DNA of 50,219 bases from Poronia punctata. Taxonomy: Eukaryota > Ascomycota > Sordariomycetes > Xylariales > Xylariaceae. The translations under genes were made by a program, and so were the position numbers. Below, one piece after another: positions 24,111-36,000 of the stretch (its first letter is position 1; each line of letters begins with the position of its first letter). The stretch is from positions 1 through 50,219 of the forward strand of contig MU401701.1 of the NCBI GenBank assembly GCA_022579005.1. Direction: 5' to 3'. The notes beneath the pieces were generated by a model. It was given only the letters and a program-made list of their open reading frames with translations. It did not search any database and was not told where the DNA came from.

Positions 24111-25904
24111 CCCACATACCGTAGCTACTTTGCAACTATGGTTATAGGCTGTATGGAATAGAATGCGATGCGCAACGTTTTAACGTGTCGACCCAGGAGA
24201 AAGTCTGTCACAACTTGATGTGGCGATGACAGACCCGAGCGGAGCCGGAGCCTAACATTAGACGGATTCCATTGTGCCGGCAGGTTTCAGACGTTCGGGA
24301 TACAGAGTTGAAAGTGAAGTCAATTAATGAGGCACCAATTGTTCAAACGAACAGGATAGAGAAATTGAAAACGCTCGGCAGAAGTTTTGCAATGATAAGC
24401 GATGGTGGGTGGGCTATATATCACTCTCACTATTAATTGGTAACTGTACTGTAGATGTTTTAGTAAGAATGTTGAGGAGCGCCGTTCGAGCGACGAACAG
24501 GGACTCTCCCAACACCAAAACCCGGAGTCCGAGAAACGGAAACTGAGATTGCACTAAACGAATACAGTATAGCTTATGTATTTTCCACTATGCACCCCGC
24601 TAGGTCGCTAAAGCCGCTATACACCTGGACCGGGCGGTAGGTTATAAAGTGCGACCCCGTCACCCCGTATCCCCGCTCCAAACCATCGGGATCCATTATT
24701 CCAATGCCACCACAGGTCTGCGAAATTACAAACCGCGGTTATCTACTACCGGTATCACGATTTTCTTGTGAAAACAGTATGAAGAAGAGGTGACATTTCT
24801 TGATCTGTCTTTCAACATGTAACTGCAACTAAAAGACTTGATTCATTATTCAACAGATTTAGACCTCTAGCCTACGAGAATATTCCTCAAGGTAAATATG
24901 TGCCTTAGAACACAACTAGACTGATCGGCAATCAAGAGGCTGTTCCTCGATGGTCCCATTTTTACACTTATCAGTACTCGTAATGAGGTTTGCAGCAAAC
25001 CCCTGCGAGTATTTATATGTTCACATAGCTTTGGTCCGTAAACTATCTTCCTTCCTATGATTCTGGGGTACCCTTCTCACTGTTGGTTGCGAGACGGCCC
25101 AAACGCACCCCCGGAGATGTATACGTCATGGTTCCCCGGTGTGGTTGTTCTCCAAATAGAAGGTATACGTGTATGAAATTATGGAACTTGATTTGGAGGG
25201 GCCGGAAACTTCCATTCCGGTGAAACTTGACCATTTGACCGACCGGCTGGAAATAACATGTGACTGCCCTTGGCCAGTCTAAGAACTCGAGGCTTACAGA
25301 AATGACTTACGTACCTGTTTACAAGTAGGTTTTATCAAGCTTTTTTTAGACTCGAATTCACGTATGAATTGATCGGCGTTAGAGCCAATTGCTCGCCTTT
25401 TGATTCGGTAGCTCTGTTCTGGACCAGCCGATGCAGGCCCAAGATATCTTGTTATTATCTGTCAAGGATTAGGCCTGCAAACCGTAAGTAGGCAGGTATC
25501 CTATGTGAAACACCCAGAGCGTCCGAGGCATGTCATGTATTATGTGGACTAGGAACAGCATGTCAGTTTCCAAAGGAATCTCGATCAAACAAAGGAGCTT
25601 TCGGCAATAATTGCACTCGTGGCAAGTAGGTTGAGAGGCATAATTCCATTATCAAGCCGTATTATGGGAGGCCTAATTCCATACTTATTACAAAGTGCGT
25701 AAGCGTCTAAGACTCGCTGTCCCCTTTGCAAAGCACACATCTATGTATGCCGCTATGTCCGTAATCGCACATCCTCAAGTCGCTTATTGTTACAGTCCTT
25801 GGCGGCTGCAATGCCACCACCAAGATTTAATTCTATACGCGTTAAGCTTCGTAACGCATCCGATATCGATATGTATTGTTTATAGTTCCAGTGTCCCAGC
25901 AGCA
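24111..25904. other. Intergenic region between ADK2 and TIM10
   Basis: About 1.8 kb between two minus-strand genes: the promoter of the adenylate kinase gene on the left and the 3' flank of TIM10 on the right. It has balanced composition with no ORF that looks coding and no RNA gene that I can fold by eye. It is long for this compact region, so a non-coding transcript cannot be excluded. Confidence 0.45.
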
Positions 25905-26295
25905 CTAACCACCAAATCCGAAGCCACCACCGCCACCTCTTTGTTGTGATTCTTGCTGTAGCTGCTCAGATACTTTCATGTGGACGTCGAAGAATTTGGC
26001 GGCACAGCGGTCGAGGCATACGCTTTCGCCCTTGTTGAGTTCGGCTTCCCGGTAGTCACTGGGGACACATTTTTGCTGGCAGGCTTTGGTAAGGCTGTTT
26101 AAGAAGCGTAATCAGCACATGGCGTAAAGGGAAATTGTTTGGTAATGGCCAAAACGAGATGCATCAATTGGCAGTTGGGGGTTCGAGACAAACTTACCGG
26201 TTGGCCATTTCAGTAAGCAGCTTCATCTCAGCCTCGACAGCAGCGATTTTCTCGGCCGACGACGGCTGGGGTCTTCCAAAGCCAAGGAACGACAT
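25905..26295 (-). CDS. TIM10: Mitochondrial intermembrane-space chaperone Tim10
   Basis: Two exons, 26295-26198 and 26094-25905, give 95 residues. The intron (103 bp) runs from GTAAGT to AACAG and splits an Arg codon. Small Tim proteins form Tim9-Tim10 hexamers that escort hydrophobic carrier precursors across the mitochondrial intermembrane space. The twin CX3C motif is present: CQQKC at about 38-42 and CLDRC at about 61-65. The start [17 protein letters not shown] and the following acidic helix match fungal Tim10 better than Tim9. A Gly-rich tail ([10 protein letters not shown]) ends the protein. The intron hides it from a simple ORF search, so it is easily missed. It is divergent from the mitochondrial lysyl-tRNA synthetase gene. 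Confidence 0.92.
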
Positions 26296-27135
26296 CTTGT
26301 CAAAGGTTTCAATTTGAATGAATTGGTTTGATTTGGGCGAAAAATATGCTATCGATCGGCAATTGCAATGTAGGTACTTGGATAGATGGAAAACAATCAG
26401 TATCAGTCACGTCAGGCCTTGTTTCAAAGCTTGAATGAAATTACCCATGTCCGATTTGAACCAGTTTCAGTCCAATTAGAGCTATCTCTCTATATCAGGA
26501 AAGCGGTGTAGCGGATCATGGTTCTACCGCTAACTAAGAAGGGACAAGCGCATGAGAAGAGGGCAGAAAAGACGAATTTTCGCTTGGCAAATGCAACGAG
26601 CTACTGTCGCGTGTGCCTATAAAACACAGGTAAAATCAGCCAACATACTTGTACAAAAACCAAATTCAATTGAGTATTTTGAAGAGTTGAACGCCATAGA
26701 AGTGATCAATCCGCGACGCAGAGTAGCAAACAATTTGGTACCTGAACTAATAATATCATCTCTATTCATTGTCACTGTGTCCAAGCGACTCGCCTTTCTG
26801 CGTGACAGGCATGAACCGGTAGGAGTGGGAGAAAGCTGGGTTACATCAGCCCTTATTTTTATTTGTGTTTACAGAACGTTGCCAAATACAACTTAATCAG
26901 AATCGGGGTAAGTCCGGACCTTTCTCTTTCCTTCTTTTTTGCCCAAATCTTTACATGATGATTTTGCTTAAACATTAGAACCGTTGCGACTGACACTACT
27001 TCACGGTGGTGCTTGATCTCATTGTGCCAGCTTATCTGATATTCTTTCCCTACCTTGTCATATGACATGTTTTCAACTATCGCTTGCTCGCTACCCTGTG
27101 GACTCTAAGCTAACTGGGTTGAAAGGTGACCGAAA
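26296..27135. other. Divergent intergenic region TIM10 / mt-LysRS
   Basis: 0.84 kb shared by two outward-pointing genes for mitochondrial proteins. A 114-codon frame at 26552-26896 has no features of a protein and is not called. Confidence 0.45.
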
Positions 27136-28962
27136 ATGAGCAATCCCGGCGGCCTCCGCTTTTTGCGCCCGTATCTATGTGGGCTGCCAGCATCTGATAA
27201 GGCTGCCGCTGCGTATGCTCGAGTCTTTACTGCCTCTTGTACAAATAGGTATTACAAGACCAGGCCATTGTCCTGTAGGATCTCCCAGCACAGGAGGGGA
27301 CTCCATGGAAAGAAAGGAGAGACGCATTCTAGCGATGCGTCGAAAGATGACCATGGAATAGCTACTCCGTCGTCGCGGAAGGCTAGGAGTACTAAGGTCT
27401 CAGAGGATGAGCTAGCTACTCCCTCTTCTCGGGCGATCACTGTCGAGAAACGGGTTCAGAAGCTCCAAGCCTACGACGCGCTCAAATATCCCCGGGTCGT
27501 GCGGCCGGATCCGGGCGGGCATTTGTCGATAGCGGACTTTCGGAGGTTATATGAGAAAGCAGAGCTGGAAAAAGTAGTTCTGGGCGATGTTGCTCTGGCG
27601 GGCAGGATCATGTCCATAAGACGATCAGGTTCGAAGCTTATGTTCCTACATATCCTTGGTGGGTATCAAAAAGTCCAGATCATGGTCAACTTGTCAAATC
27701 TCCGCCATCCGGAGTTGGACATCGAGGCTTTCAAGAAAGCCCTTCATTCCTTGCGTCGTGGAGATATCATATCAGTCGTAGGCACCGCCACGCGCACCAA
27801 GGCAGGAGAATTGACGTTAAAAGCGCTCGAGCTGCCCATCATTCTGACCCCGGCCCTTGCGCCCCTACCGGAGGAGTTGACCAACGAAGAGACCAAAATT
27901 TTGAATAGACATGTTGACATGCTAGTGAACCGCAAAACTTCCGACACGCTGCGATTACGTTCTCAAATCCTCAAATGCATGCGCGAATTTTTCCATGAAC
28001 TGGACTTCCTCGAGGTCCAGACACCCATCTTGGCCGCCTCCGCCGGCGGAGCCTTGGCCCGGCCCTTTACTACTTCCGCCACCGGGCTACCCGAGAAGGA
28101 ATTATCGATGCGTATCGCGCCCGAGCTCTGGCTCAAGAGATTGGTCGTCGGCGGCCACGACCGCGTCTTCGAGATCGGCCCATCATTCCGAAACGAAGGC
28201 CTCGACCCTACGCATAATCCAGAATTCACCACTTGCGAATTTTATTGCGCGTACTCGGGACTTGACAACTTGATACTGGTCACGGAGCTTCTAATCACCC
28301 GTCTGTTGCGTGAAGTCGACAAGATGATCGACGCCCAACTCACATCCATTAAAAAGCCAGAAATCTCAATCCCGGATAAAAATTGGAAACAAGTCGAATT
28401 CATCCCCGCCCTCGAGAAAGCTCTGGGTTTCCAATTCCCCGACCTATCGCAGCCCGACGCACACAAAGTGCTCGTCAACTATCTCCCGCAGAGCATTAAT
28501 GTACCCGAGGACATAACCCTGAACAAACTCCTCGACCAACTCGCAGCCACATACCTGGAACCAGCTTCGGCAAACGAACCATTATTCATCACCCACCACC
28601 CAGCCTGCATGTCGCCCCTCGCCAAGTCCTTCGAGTGTCCCAAGACCGGTCAACTCGTGTCCGCCCGCGCCGAGCTGTTCATCCAGGGACGCGAGATAGC
28701 CAACATGTACGAGGAGGAGAACGACCCGTTCGAGCAGCGGCGGAAGTTTGAGCTGCAGATGCAGGCCAAGGGCGACGAGGGCCCCGCTCACATCGACGAG
28801 AACTATGTCCAGGCGTTGGAGCATGGGCTCCCGCCTACTGGTGGATGGGGCTGTGGTGTTGACCGGTTGGTCATGTTCCTCTCCGGCGCAGAGAGGATCA
28901 GCGATACTTTGCCTTTCGGCAATCTGAAGAATGTCGTCTCCTTGACCCAAAAACCCAAATAG
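27136..28962 (+). CDS. MSK1: Mitochondrial lysyl-tRNA synthetase
   Basis: Single exon, 608 residues. It charges mitochondrial tRNA-Lys. The first 80 residues are basic, poor in acidic residues and variable, consistent with a mitochondrial presequence. An OB-fold anticodon-binding domain follows (about 145-235; GRIMSIRRSGSKLMFLHI is its first strand). The class II catalytic core shows motif 1 around FLEVQTPIL, motif 2 at FEIGPSFRNEGLDPTHNPEF (about 345-364) and motif 3 at GWGCGVDRLVMFLSG (about 573-587). The lysine-specific features ASAGGALARPF and FIQGREIANMYEEENDP are in place. Length fits the fungal Msk1 family. Its 5' end is divergent from TIM10. Confidence 0.93.
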   Translation: MSNPGGLRFLRPYLCGLPASDKAAAAYARVFTASCTNRYYKTRPLSCRISQHRRGLHGKKGETHSSDASKDDHGIATPSSRKARSTKVSEDELATPSSRAITVEKRVQKLQAYDALKYPRVVRPDPGGHLSIADFRRLYEKAELEKVVLGDVALAGRIMSIRRSGSKLMFLHILGGYQKVQIMVNLSNLRHPELDIEAFKKALHSLRRGDIISVVGTATRTKAGELTLKALELPIILTPALAPLPEELTNEETKILNRHVDMLVNRKTSDTLRLRSQILKCMREFFHELDFLEVQTPILAASAGGALARPFTTSATGLPEKELSMRIAPELWLKRLVVGGHDRVFEIGPSFRNEGLDPTHNPEFTTCEFYCAYSGLDNLILVTELLITRLLREVDKMIDAQLTSIKKPEISIPDKNWKQVEFIPALEKALGFQFPDLSQPDAHKVLVNYLPQSINVPEDITLNKLLDQLAATYLEPASANEPLFITHHPACMSPLAKSFECPKTGQLVSARAELFIQGREIANMYEEENDPFEQRRKFELQMQAKGDEGPAHIDENYVQALEHGLPPTGGWGCGVDRLVMFLSGAERISDTLPFGNLKNVVSLTQKPK

Positions 28963-30075
28963 TTGTCTGCACTTTTTTTGCGTTTGCGTTACCTACTGGC
29001 TTTATTGAGATGATACTCTACTCTGTATAATTAGCTTGTCCTGTTTACGCTGACTTGCCGGTGTTTTGTTATTATGAGAACTGGCCTCTGCTATTGCTTA
29101 GTTATCACCTGCGGCTCGTTTGTCCTTAATAAATGGTACAAAGTCTCCGATATACCATACGAGTATACCCCTTGCGTTAAATTGCCTCCCTCCTCATCAA
29201 CGTATATATCCATGCAACATGTCACATTACTTTGCACGAAAACACATATTTTTGCTAAATTCTCGATTCCTTTCCATAACTCTATGCCACGGCAACCAGA
29301 CCGAGAGATATCATCGTCTCTCGTTGTCGACTCAACCAGCTCCTCCACTCCGGTTTGTGCATGGCCCGAGACCTGCACACATGAAGACGGCGACGACAAA
29401 AGCGGCAAAAGCATAAGCAAGAACCGAATGACCCGTGCTCCATGCGCAACGTAAACGACTCAGGGGTATCTATCTATCCGTCTCCCGAAACTCCTTTCTC
29501 CCGGACTTGTACGCCACTCATTCGCCCATCGAATAGACGAAGATCACACACCCCGTGAGGAGGATAGATCCTCAAGTCTCAGCAATCGAAAACGACGAAC
29601 CACTTGCGATAACAAAAGTCGATCGCATGAAACCCTCGTCAAAATCAACGCAGGATAAGAAAAACAACAATATGAAAAAAGCAAAACCAACGCATTTGGC
29701 AAGTCCGAATATATTTTTTTTAGGTGGCCGAGATCCACTGTGTAGATGCCAAGTTGGATCATCCAGGGTTTATATCCGGCCCAACTGAGCAGATGATTTG
29801 ATCTGTATATATCATCGATCAGGAACGGTCGCCGGCAGTCTATGTCGGCAAAGCCCAAGCTGGGAGTGTGGGATAAGTTGAGTGAGAAAACAAGCGACGC
29901 AGAAAGCGACATGCCGGGATCAAAAGTGTCGAGAGCAGTTGTCCATAGGCACTGCACGAGGCATCCTGCGACTTTTTACTGGAATGTCCAGAGCAGGCGA
30001 TCGGTATGAAGAGTTGATGATGTATGTCGAAAGGGGAAAACCCTAGTGTCGCATCCATCTTATGCGAGGACGAAC
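28963..30075. other. Intergenic region, convergent side of mt-LysRS and F-box gene
   Basis: About 1.1 kb between the 3' ends of two convergent genes. It holds several medium-size frames on both strands, none with family features or plausible composition. No RNA gene recognised. Confidence 0.4.
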
Positions 30076-32996
30076 TTATTCAGACATCATTGTCGGCTGG
30101 GCTTGGACTCCCGCGACTTCAGGAGCTTCGGGGACTTCAGACGTGACCAAACCATTCTCTTGTTCTGCTCCATAAGCTGGGCCGTTATGCTTGGGTTCTG
30201 GCGTATCTTCAGGCGTCGTTTCGACAGGGCTCTGTCGAGTTGTGCCGAAAGAAGCACTTGTAGACTCGATGGAGTCCTCTGTTTCGGTCGTAGTCTGGCT
30301 TAAGTTGGAATATTCCAACATCCACTCGTCCTCTTCCGTGGGATCCACCTCCTTCGCCGGCTTGCAAACTCCGATATAGTTGGTGTTTGCTCCTAAGCCC
30401 ATCATCGCAGCGACAGCGCCGACGCCACTCCGACCAAACCGGATGGGCACATTCCCAGTATCGTACCCTGGGCCACGGTCGAGAGCCAGCGCCGTTCGAT
30501 ACTCTTTGATTTCGTGCTCCCAGCTACGGCAGAGGCGATTTTCGGTAGACAGTCCTCCGCAGCGGTTTCGTTGTCCGATGGCCAACACAAACTCTAGCTT
30601 TCGCTGGTCGTCTTCGAGCTCTTTCTTCCTCAGCTCTTCTTGCCTCGCCTTATGCCAAGCCCTGGTACGCTTGCCCTCGAGGATTTTGATGGCCGCTTTT
30701 GTATCTGCGAGCTTCTGCGGAATAGCAACGGTCATCTGCATATCCAGCCACTGGGCTTTCTCCCACAAGGTGATATCTGGGTCGCCGGGTCTTGAACGAA
30801 TGGCGTTACGAGTAAATTGAGCCGGCTTTGCAATGTTTTTGAGGACCGCTTGCAACGTACGCTCCTGGCTGCCGACCCCGAAGATGCTCTCGGCCGTCTC
30901 ACGTCGCTCGTCGTTTAGACGGTAAATGTGGTACAGGAGGGCGTGACCGAGCTCGCAACCGTGACACAGAACATAGCGCGGATCGCGTCGTTGTTGGGCC
31001 TGTGTAAAGAAATATGCCGGCATCGATACGAGGCAGCGGTGGCATTTCTCGAGCTTGAAATGTCCTGCCAGGGTGAGGAGATTTAGAACTTCCTTCTCCT
31101 TCATCGGTCTGCCATTGCAGATAACCATAAAGCTGCTGTAGACTGTTATCTGCATCGCTCGTAGCAACTTCGGGTTGATGACGGGCTTTTTAAAGCCCTG
31201 GACTTTATCCATGCCTGTTTTACACACGACAGGACGTGAGAAAGAACCAGTACGGCCGTGTTTCTCCTCGTTCAGGTCCCGGATACGAGCTATGGCGTCC
31301 AACATATTGGGCAGCTGATATGGCCGCAACGGGAGGCGGTCCAAGAACGATCGGAATCCGGTGCCAGGGGTTAGCAAATCTTGCTTTCCTTTGTAGCATA
31401 GACCGTCAATCGCCAGAAGCTGTGCCCCGAGAGCTCGGGGGGTATCAAGCCAATCCCACTCCTCGGGGACAAGACCGAACTCGCCAAAGTGAGTGTGCCC
31501 GGTGACGTGATCGCCGTGTTGCCATCCGGGGCCTCTGTAGTAAAATGGCGTGAAGTCAAGGGCTATGTGAGGTCGGTTTTGAGCTTGGCGGGCTTCATTG
31601 TGAGTATTGACAGCTTGCAGAAGCTCTTGAGTCACACCGAAATTCATCAGGAAGCAGTTGTGGACTCCAAGATTCCTGAGCTTTGGCATCGCCGGAATGA
31701 TGCCCTTCAACGCCGACACGGTCATCCATGGCTGGGCGATGAGGAGAAGATCTTTCAGAAGATTTCCATTGAGATAGGAAAGATGCACTATATGCTCATT
31801 AATTAAAACAATCCATAAAGTTCAAGGACGTAGAGCCGGGACTTACTCAATTTGTAGTGTGCGTGCATGGCAACACACAGCGGCGTCTTCCGAGATGGTT
31901 TGACCTGCGAGTTCAGCGGATAGTCATTCTCGGTCAGCACTTGTGTCTGCGGCTTTCCTTGTCGCTCCTTGCGTATAGGGCTTATAATGCAGGTAGAAGA
32001 CAGCTTCTCTAAGCAGATCTTCGCCCGTTTTGCCTGTTTTACCTGCTTTGCCTGCGACTCCTCATTGTCATCGGGGGCTGCGTCCCTCTCCTTTTCCATA
32101 TCCGCCACCGTGCACATGTCCAAATTGAGAAAATCAAGCCGGGATGAATCGAGGTGCATCTGAGGGGGCATAGGTCAGCATCTTGGACCTTTATTGGATG
32201 AGACCAGGGCAAAAGGGTAGCAAAGCAGCACCAGGTACATACCCAGTCAGATTGCAACAACTTTGCAATGGCCTGACAAGAGGAGAAAAGATTTGTCAGG
32301 TCTTCAAATCGGGGCATTAGATGTTGGATGATGAGCTCCCGAAACTCGAAAGTCCTAAAGACTTCCATCATGGTACACGACTGCTCTTGCTCGGGGAACA
32401 CGAACGTTGTCGTCGTGCGAAAGTTGAAGGGGGCCTGAGGACATGATGTTAGCGGTTTAGAACACATACCGGTACACACGATAAGAAGCCGCCCGTTCAA
32501 AGCTTTGCGTTTCCTCGTAGTATTTAATTACCTTCATGATCCCATGCTTGACATCCGGGTAATTGACGGCAATGTCACAGAACCGCCTCTCGAGGGCCGT
32601 CAGCTCGCGTCCGTCGTAGTTGCCCTGTGTTCTTGGATCTGGGCGGCGGAGCGGGCTGTATCTTGCTCGCTCATGTTTATTCCTGCGATACAAACCATGT
32701 TTGATGGTCCCTGTAGACTTTCTGTTTCTCGCGAAGACAAAGTTCCCCGTGATATCATCCCATGCGGGATGAAACGTAATCACGTTGATATGTGCAAGCT
32801 TGCCGAAACTCTTGGGGGCCTGCAGAGACTTGGCGAACAGGTTCTTCTCGACTCCCCCGCCGCCTTCTGCCGTCGGGAACTCGGGAGCCAATGCGAAGCT
32901 TGTCTGGTTGGCTTGGCCCTGAGTGTAGGATACCTCGTCGGGCAGAGGTATGGTAGGGAGAGTTTTCTGAGCCATGATGAAGGGAGGTCTAAGCAA
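30076..32996 (-). CDS. F-box-like protein with LRR-like and Cys4 segments
   Basis: Four exons, 32996-32532, 32434-32243, 32159-31847 and 31787-30076, give 893 residues (886 if the second ATG at 32975 is used). The three introns (97, 83 and 58 bp) keep phase. The first has the least typical donor (GTAATT). An F-box-like helix bundle (about residues 180-219, beginning FRTFEFRELIIQHLM) fits this class of fungal proteins, in which F-box parts bind Skp1 in SCF ubiquitin ligases. A leucine-rich segment (PKLRNLGVHNC, about 358-368) could be an LRR. A pair of CxxC motifs at 572-575 and 598-601 (C-x2-C-x22-C-x2-C) looks like a zinc site. The C-terminal 150 residues are charged and low-complexity. I do not recognise a named orthologue; the target is unknown. 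Confidence 0.75.
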
Positions 32997-35537
32997 CAGT
33001 ATTTGGCATGTGAGTTATATACATCCTAAACTTCTAGGGCGTCTGACAGAAAGGTAGGGAATGTAATTTACCGAGGTGGATTTTGGGTTGGTAGCCGAGC
33101 TCAGAGGAAGCGGCCAAGTAGCAAAGGTATGGAGGGTTGGTCAGTGTCCGGGGCACACCTCGCTGTTATGCTGTCGGTCTATATCGTATAAGTCAGAAGG
33201 GTGAGGTCAACGTGTAAGTTTATCAACGAAATTTCAGGATAAGCTGTAGGGGAACGGAAAAATAATTGGCAATGGTGGGAAATAGCATAGGAGCAGTAGC
33301 ACAAAGGTCCCGTCCCCGTTTGCTAAGAGGTATAGATGAAATGAGGAGGGTCCGTGACAGCCTCTGTACCGTAGGTATGGTTCAGGGACCTCTCAACACA
33401 AGAAGGAGCCGACAAGTGGGGAGTTCGCGGTTTCATCCGGCTGGAGATAAGAGGGTCGATGACTAATATATTAAAGTGAAATCGACGGGGATGCGCAGGA
33501 AGGGATATGATGAGTTACCCAAATTATCAAACAAAGTTTACGTGCCGTTTCCTGAAGGGGATGGGCTTTGAAAAGATGAGTAGGAACGAAAGGGGCAGGT
33601 GAAGAATGATGTGTGTGTGTGTGATGAAACTTCCTTTGCTTGTGGTGGATATAATTAACCACCCAGCATCGAAGCTGAAGAGAACAGGCGGATGTGAGGT
33701 AAGAAGAAAGAGAGAATAGTAGAGTAGAGTGAGACAGTGTGTAGTAGATAGCTTATATATAGAGGCAAGCCAAGGACTGGATTGAACCCTGCTTGAAGCA
33801 CTTATCTGACGCTTCATAGCGGGACTTGCCGCACTGTATAGGCAGGGCACTTGCCGAAGTAGAGAGAATATATATTCCGCACCGGAGAATGAAGTGCCAC
33901 TTATCACCGGCAACCGGAGCAAGACGGAGAACAGTATGTGTGGGGATCAGGGAGGGAGGAAAGAGGCAACAGTAGGAGGTCTTGCCTGATTGTTTTGCCA
34001 CAAGACGGGCAGTGTGCAAAAAACATACAGCAGAGAAAACATGCAGCAAACGACAACCTGAAGAAAAGAATTACACTTACTAGTATGGCAATCTTGAAGA
34101 CTTGGGTGACGTTATGCTCTCCAATTGTATGCACACGAGCGAGCAATAGACAGGAGTGACGGTAGGTGAGCTTGATGTGAAGGATGAAATTCACCGAGAA
34201 TAATATTGGTGCAGCTGAAGCTTGAGCAGAAGGCAAGGTGAACATGTGGAGAGGAGAAAGAAAAACCGTCGACGGGATCTCAAGGGGATTTTATAGTCGT
34301 ATCTGCCGGTAGCAAAATATAGGGGGTGCGGGAAGAGGAAGGCTGCTGCAGAGTTCTTTCTGGCTTAGGCTAGTTCGTCCAATCTTTAGCATGAAGTTAA
34401 TGCAACTTCACCTCAAGGTATCTATTGAACTCGGCCACTTGTTGATACCATGCGCATCCATTGTTTGCTACGTGGCCTGTAAGTGTATTGCTCATTCACA
34501 ATACTCCTCTTGGTGTAGGGATTTTAGGTGTAAGCAAGAAGTTTGGTTTGAAAATGAAAGTTCCTCCTGCGCGGTCAATGACTGTTTCCTGACTAAAATC
34601 CGGGGCACAGAACAGGGCAATAGCTTTATTTCTTGAACTTTATAGGACCAATGTGTTTGTTTGTTTGTTTGTTGTGTGTTTGATACTGATAGAGAGCAGG
34701 TGCTGGCTTGGATATGAATGAACAGCCCAAGCTGACCTGTTCTTTCTTAATCACACACGGCCATACTCCAATGATATTGATATAACCACTTATCAAAGTC
34801 TAGCAAGTGCTATACTATGATGTGAAGCAGTCATGATACCCCAGACACCAAGGTGCCCTGACGGCTTCAAAGAACCCTTGGCCAAGTCTTACCAGTACTA
34901 CTAATGTGAACAGAAATAGTCGATATGATGAGTTTTCCTGTTGACAAGTGATGCTCATCTCTAATCCATAATTTCTAGTAAAAGCCATATGTCTTAACAC
35001 TGCTTAACAGGAGTAGCCTGCATGTCACGTTTTAGCACCACATCCGGTGCAATGGGCCGTAGAATATCGGACGAAACATACATCCTTCCTAAAACGGCAA
35101 GAGTGACCTGGGCAGCAACCTTCTTATAGAGGCGTGCATGCAGTACAGCCGTGCAGACAAACGTGCAGCACGAGACATTGATATACCTACTGTCAATGGT
35201 GAAAACATCCCGCAGGACCTAAGTGTCGAGGATATATATTGGTATATCATACACTATGAAGGAGGTAGAATGTAATAATCTCATTGAAGCCAGAACTATC
35301 GATAGGTACTCCCTATATTCATCCTAATCTCTGTAGTAATATTGCGCAATCAGACCAAGGTAACAATACAACATCATCATCCTCATCCAATGTTCTGTTT
35401 TAACAGAGTGACAAACTTCAAGACCTGTACCAAACTTTACAAAGGAGCTTGCCAAGAGTCAAATTCCCGATAAAAAATAGAAATATTGCTTAACTGCATA
35501 CTATGCTACTAAGAAAAACGGCTAACCACGGCTTATT
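32997..35537. other. 2.5-kb region upstream of the F-box gene
   Basis: Probably the promoter and long 5' leader of the F-box gene. A minus-strand TATA-like box (CTATAAAATCC, 34285-34295) is followed by a pyrimidine-rich stretch, and a frame of 113 codons opens at 34245 with a GTAAGT inside it near 34079. This may be a leader exon or a small separate gene; I cannot decide. A TG repeat lies at 33610-33623 and TTTG units at about 34653-34673. The part from 34640 to 35537 shows nothing I recognise. Confidence 0.4.
34284..34295 (-). promoter_or_regulatory. TATA-like box on the minus strand
   Basis: CTATAAAATCCC on the minus strand lies about 40 bases before the first ATG of a leader-like stretch, with a CT-rich run between them. 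Position and sequence fit a core promoter. It could drive the F-box gene through a leader of about 1.2 kb. Confidence 0.35.
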
Positions 35538-35939
35538 TCATTCCGGTGTCCACGCCCAATCTCTTGTCCTGAAGATTTTGTAGGCAGCCGTTGGTGTGCT
35601 TTTTATTCTGCTTGGAAATGAATCAAAGCATTGAAAAAAAGAGGCAAGCATGCAGAAGAGCACGCAAACTGCGTCAAGAATTGCATTAAAAGGATCCGAA
35701 TGACGTGGTAAAACATCTAGTCCAAGACCCGCCATGGAATTCTTAACCGTTAAAAGGAGCCCAAATGCAACGTAAAGTCGGGACATGGATTTGCCGCTAT
35801 CGGCATCCGGGGATGGCCGTGGTGGTAGAAATAGAAGCCGGGCAGCGGGGATTGTCGTGCCGAGTAACGGATCTATCCTGGCCATAGACCAGTTGAACGC
35901 TTGAGAGTCATCAACATAACCATTAATCGTCAGCTTCAC
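35538..35939 (-). CDS. Conserved-looking hypothetical protein, 133 aa
   Basis: Single open frame with an ATG at 35939. It is ordered in feel: an N-terminal soluble part (MKLTINGYVDDSQAFNWSM), a Pro-rich linker near residue 40, and two hydrophobic stretches at about 54-64 and 86-104 that could be membrane helices. The tail is basic (RIKSTPTAAYKIFRTRDW). I do not recognise the family. The start lies only 61 bp from the start of the divergent dehydrogenase gene, so both would share one very short promoter. It could also be an exon of a larger gene or a remnant of one. Confidence 0.45.
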   Translation of the reverse strand: MKLTINGYVDDSQAFNWSMARIDPLLGTTIPAARLLFLPPRPSPDADSGKSMSRLYVAFGLLLTVKNSMAGLGLDVLPRHSDPFNAILDAVCVLFCMLASFFQCFDSFPSRIKSTPTAAYKIFRTRDWAWTPE

Positions 35940-36000
35940 AGGTTTTGATGCAGTTTATAAAGCGGTTATAGGTTTCTGTTAATTATAATCATCTGTCAAC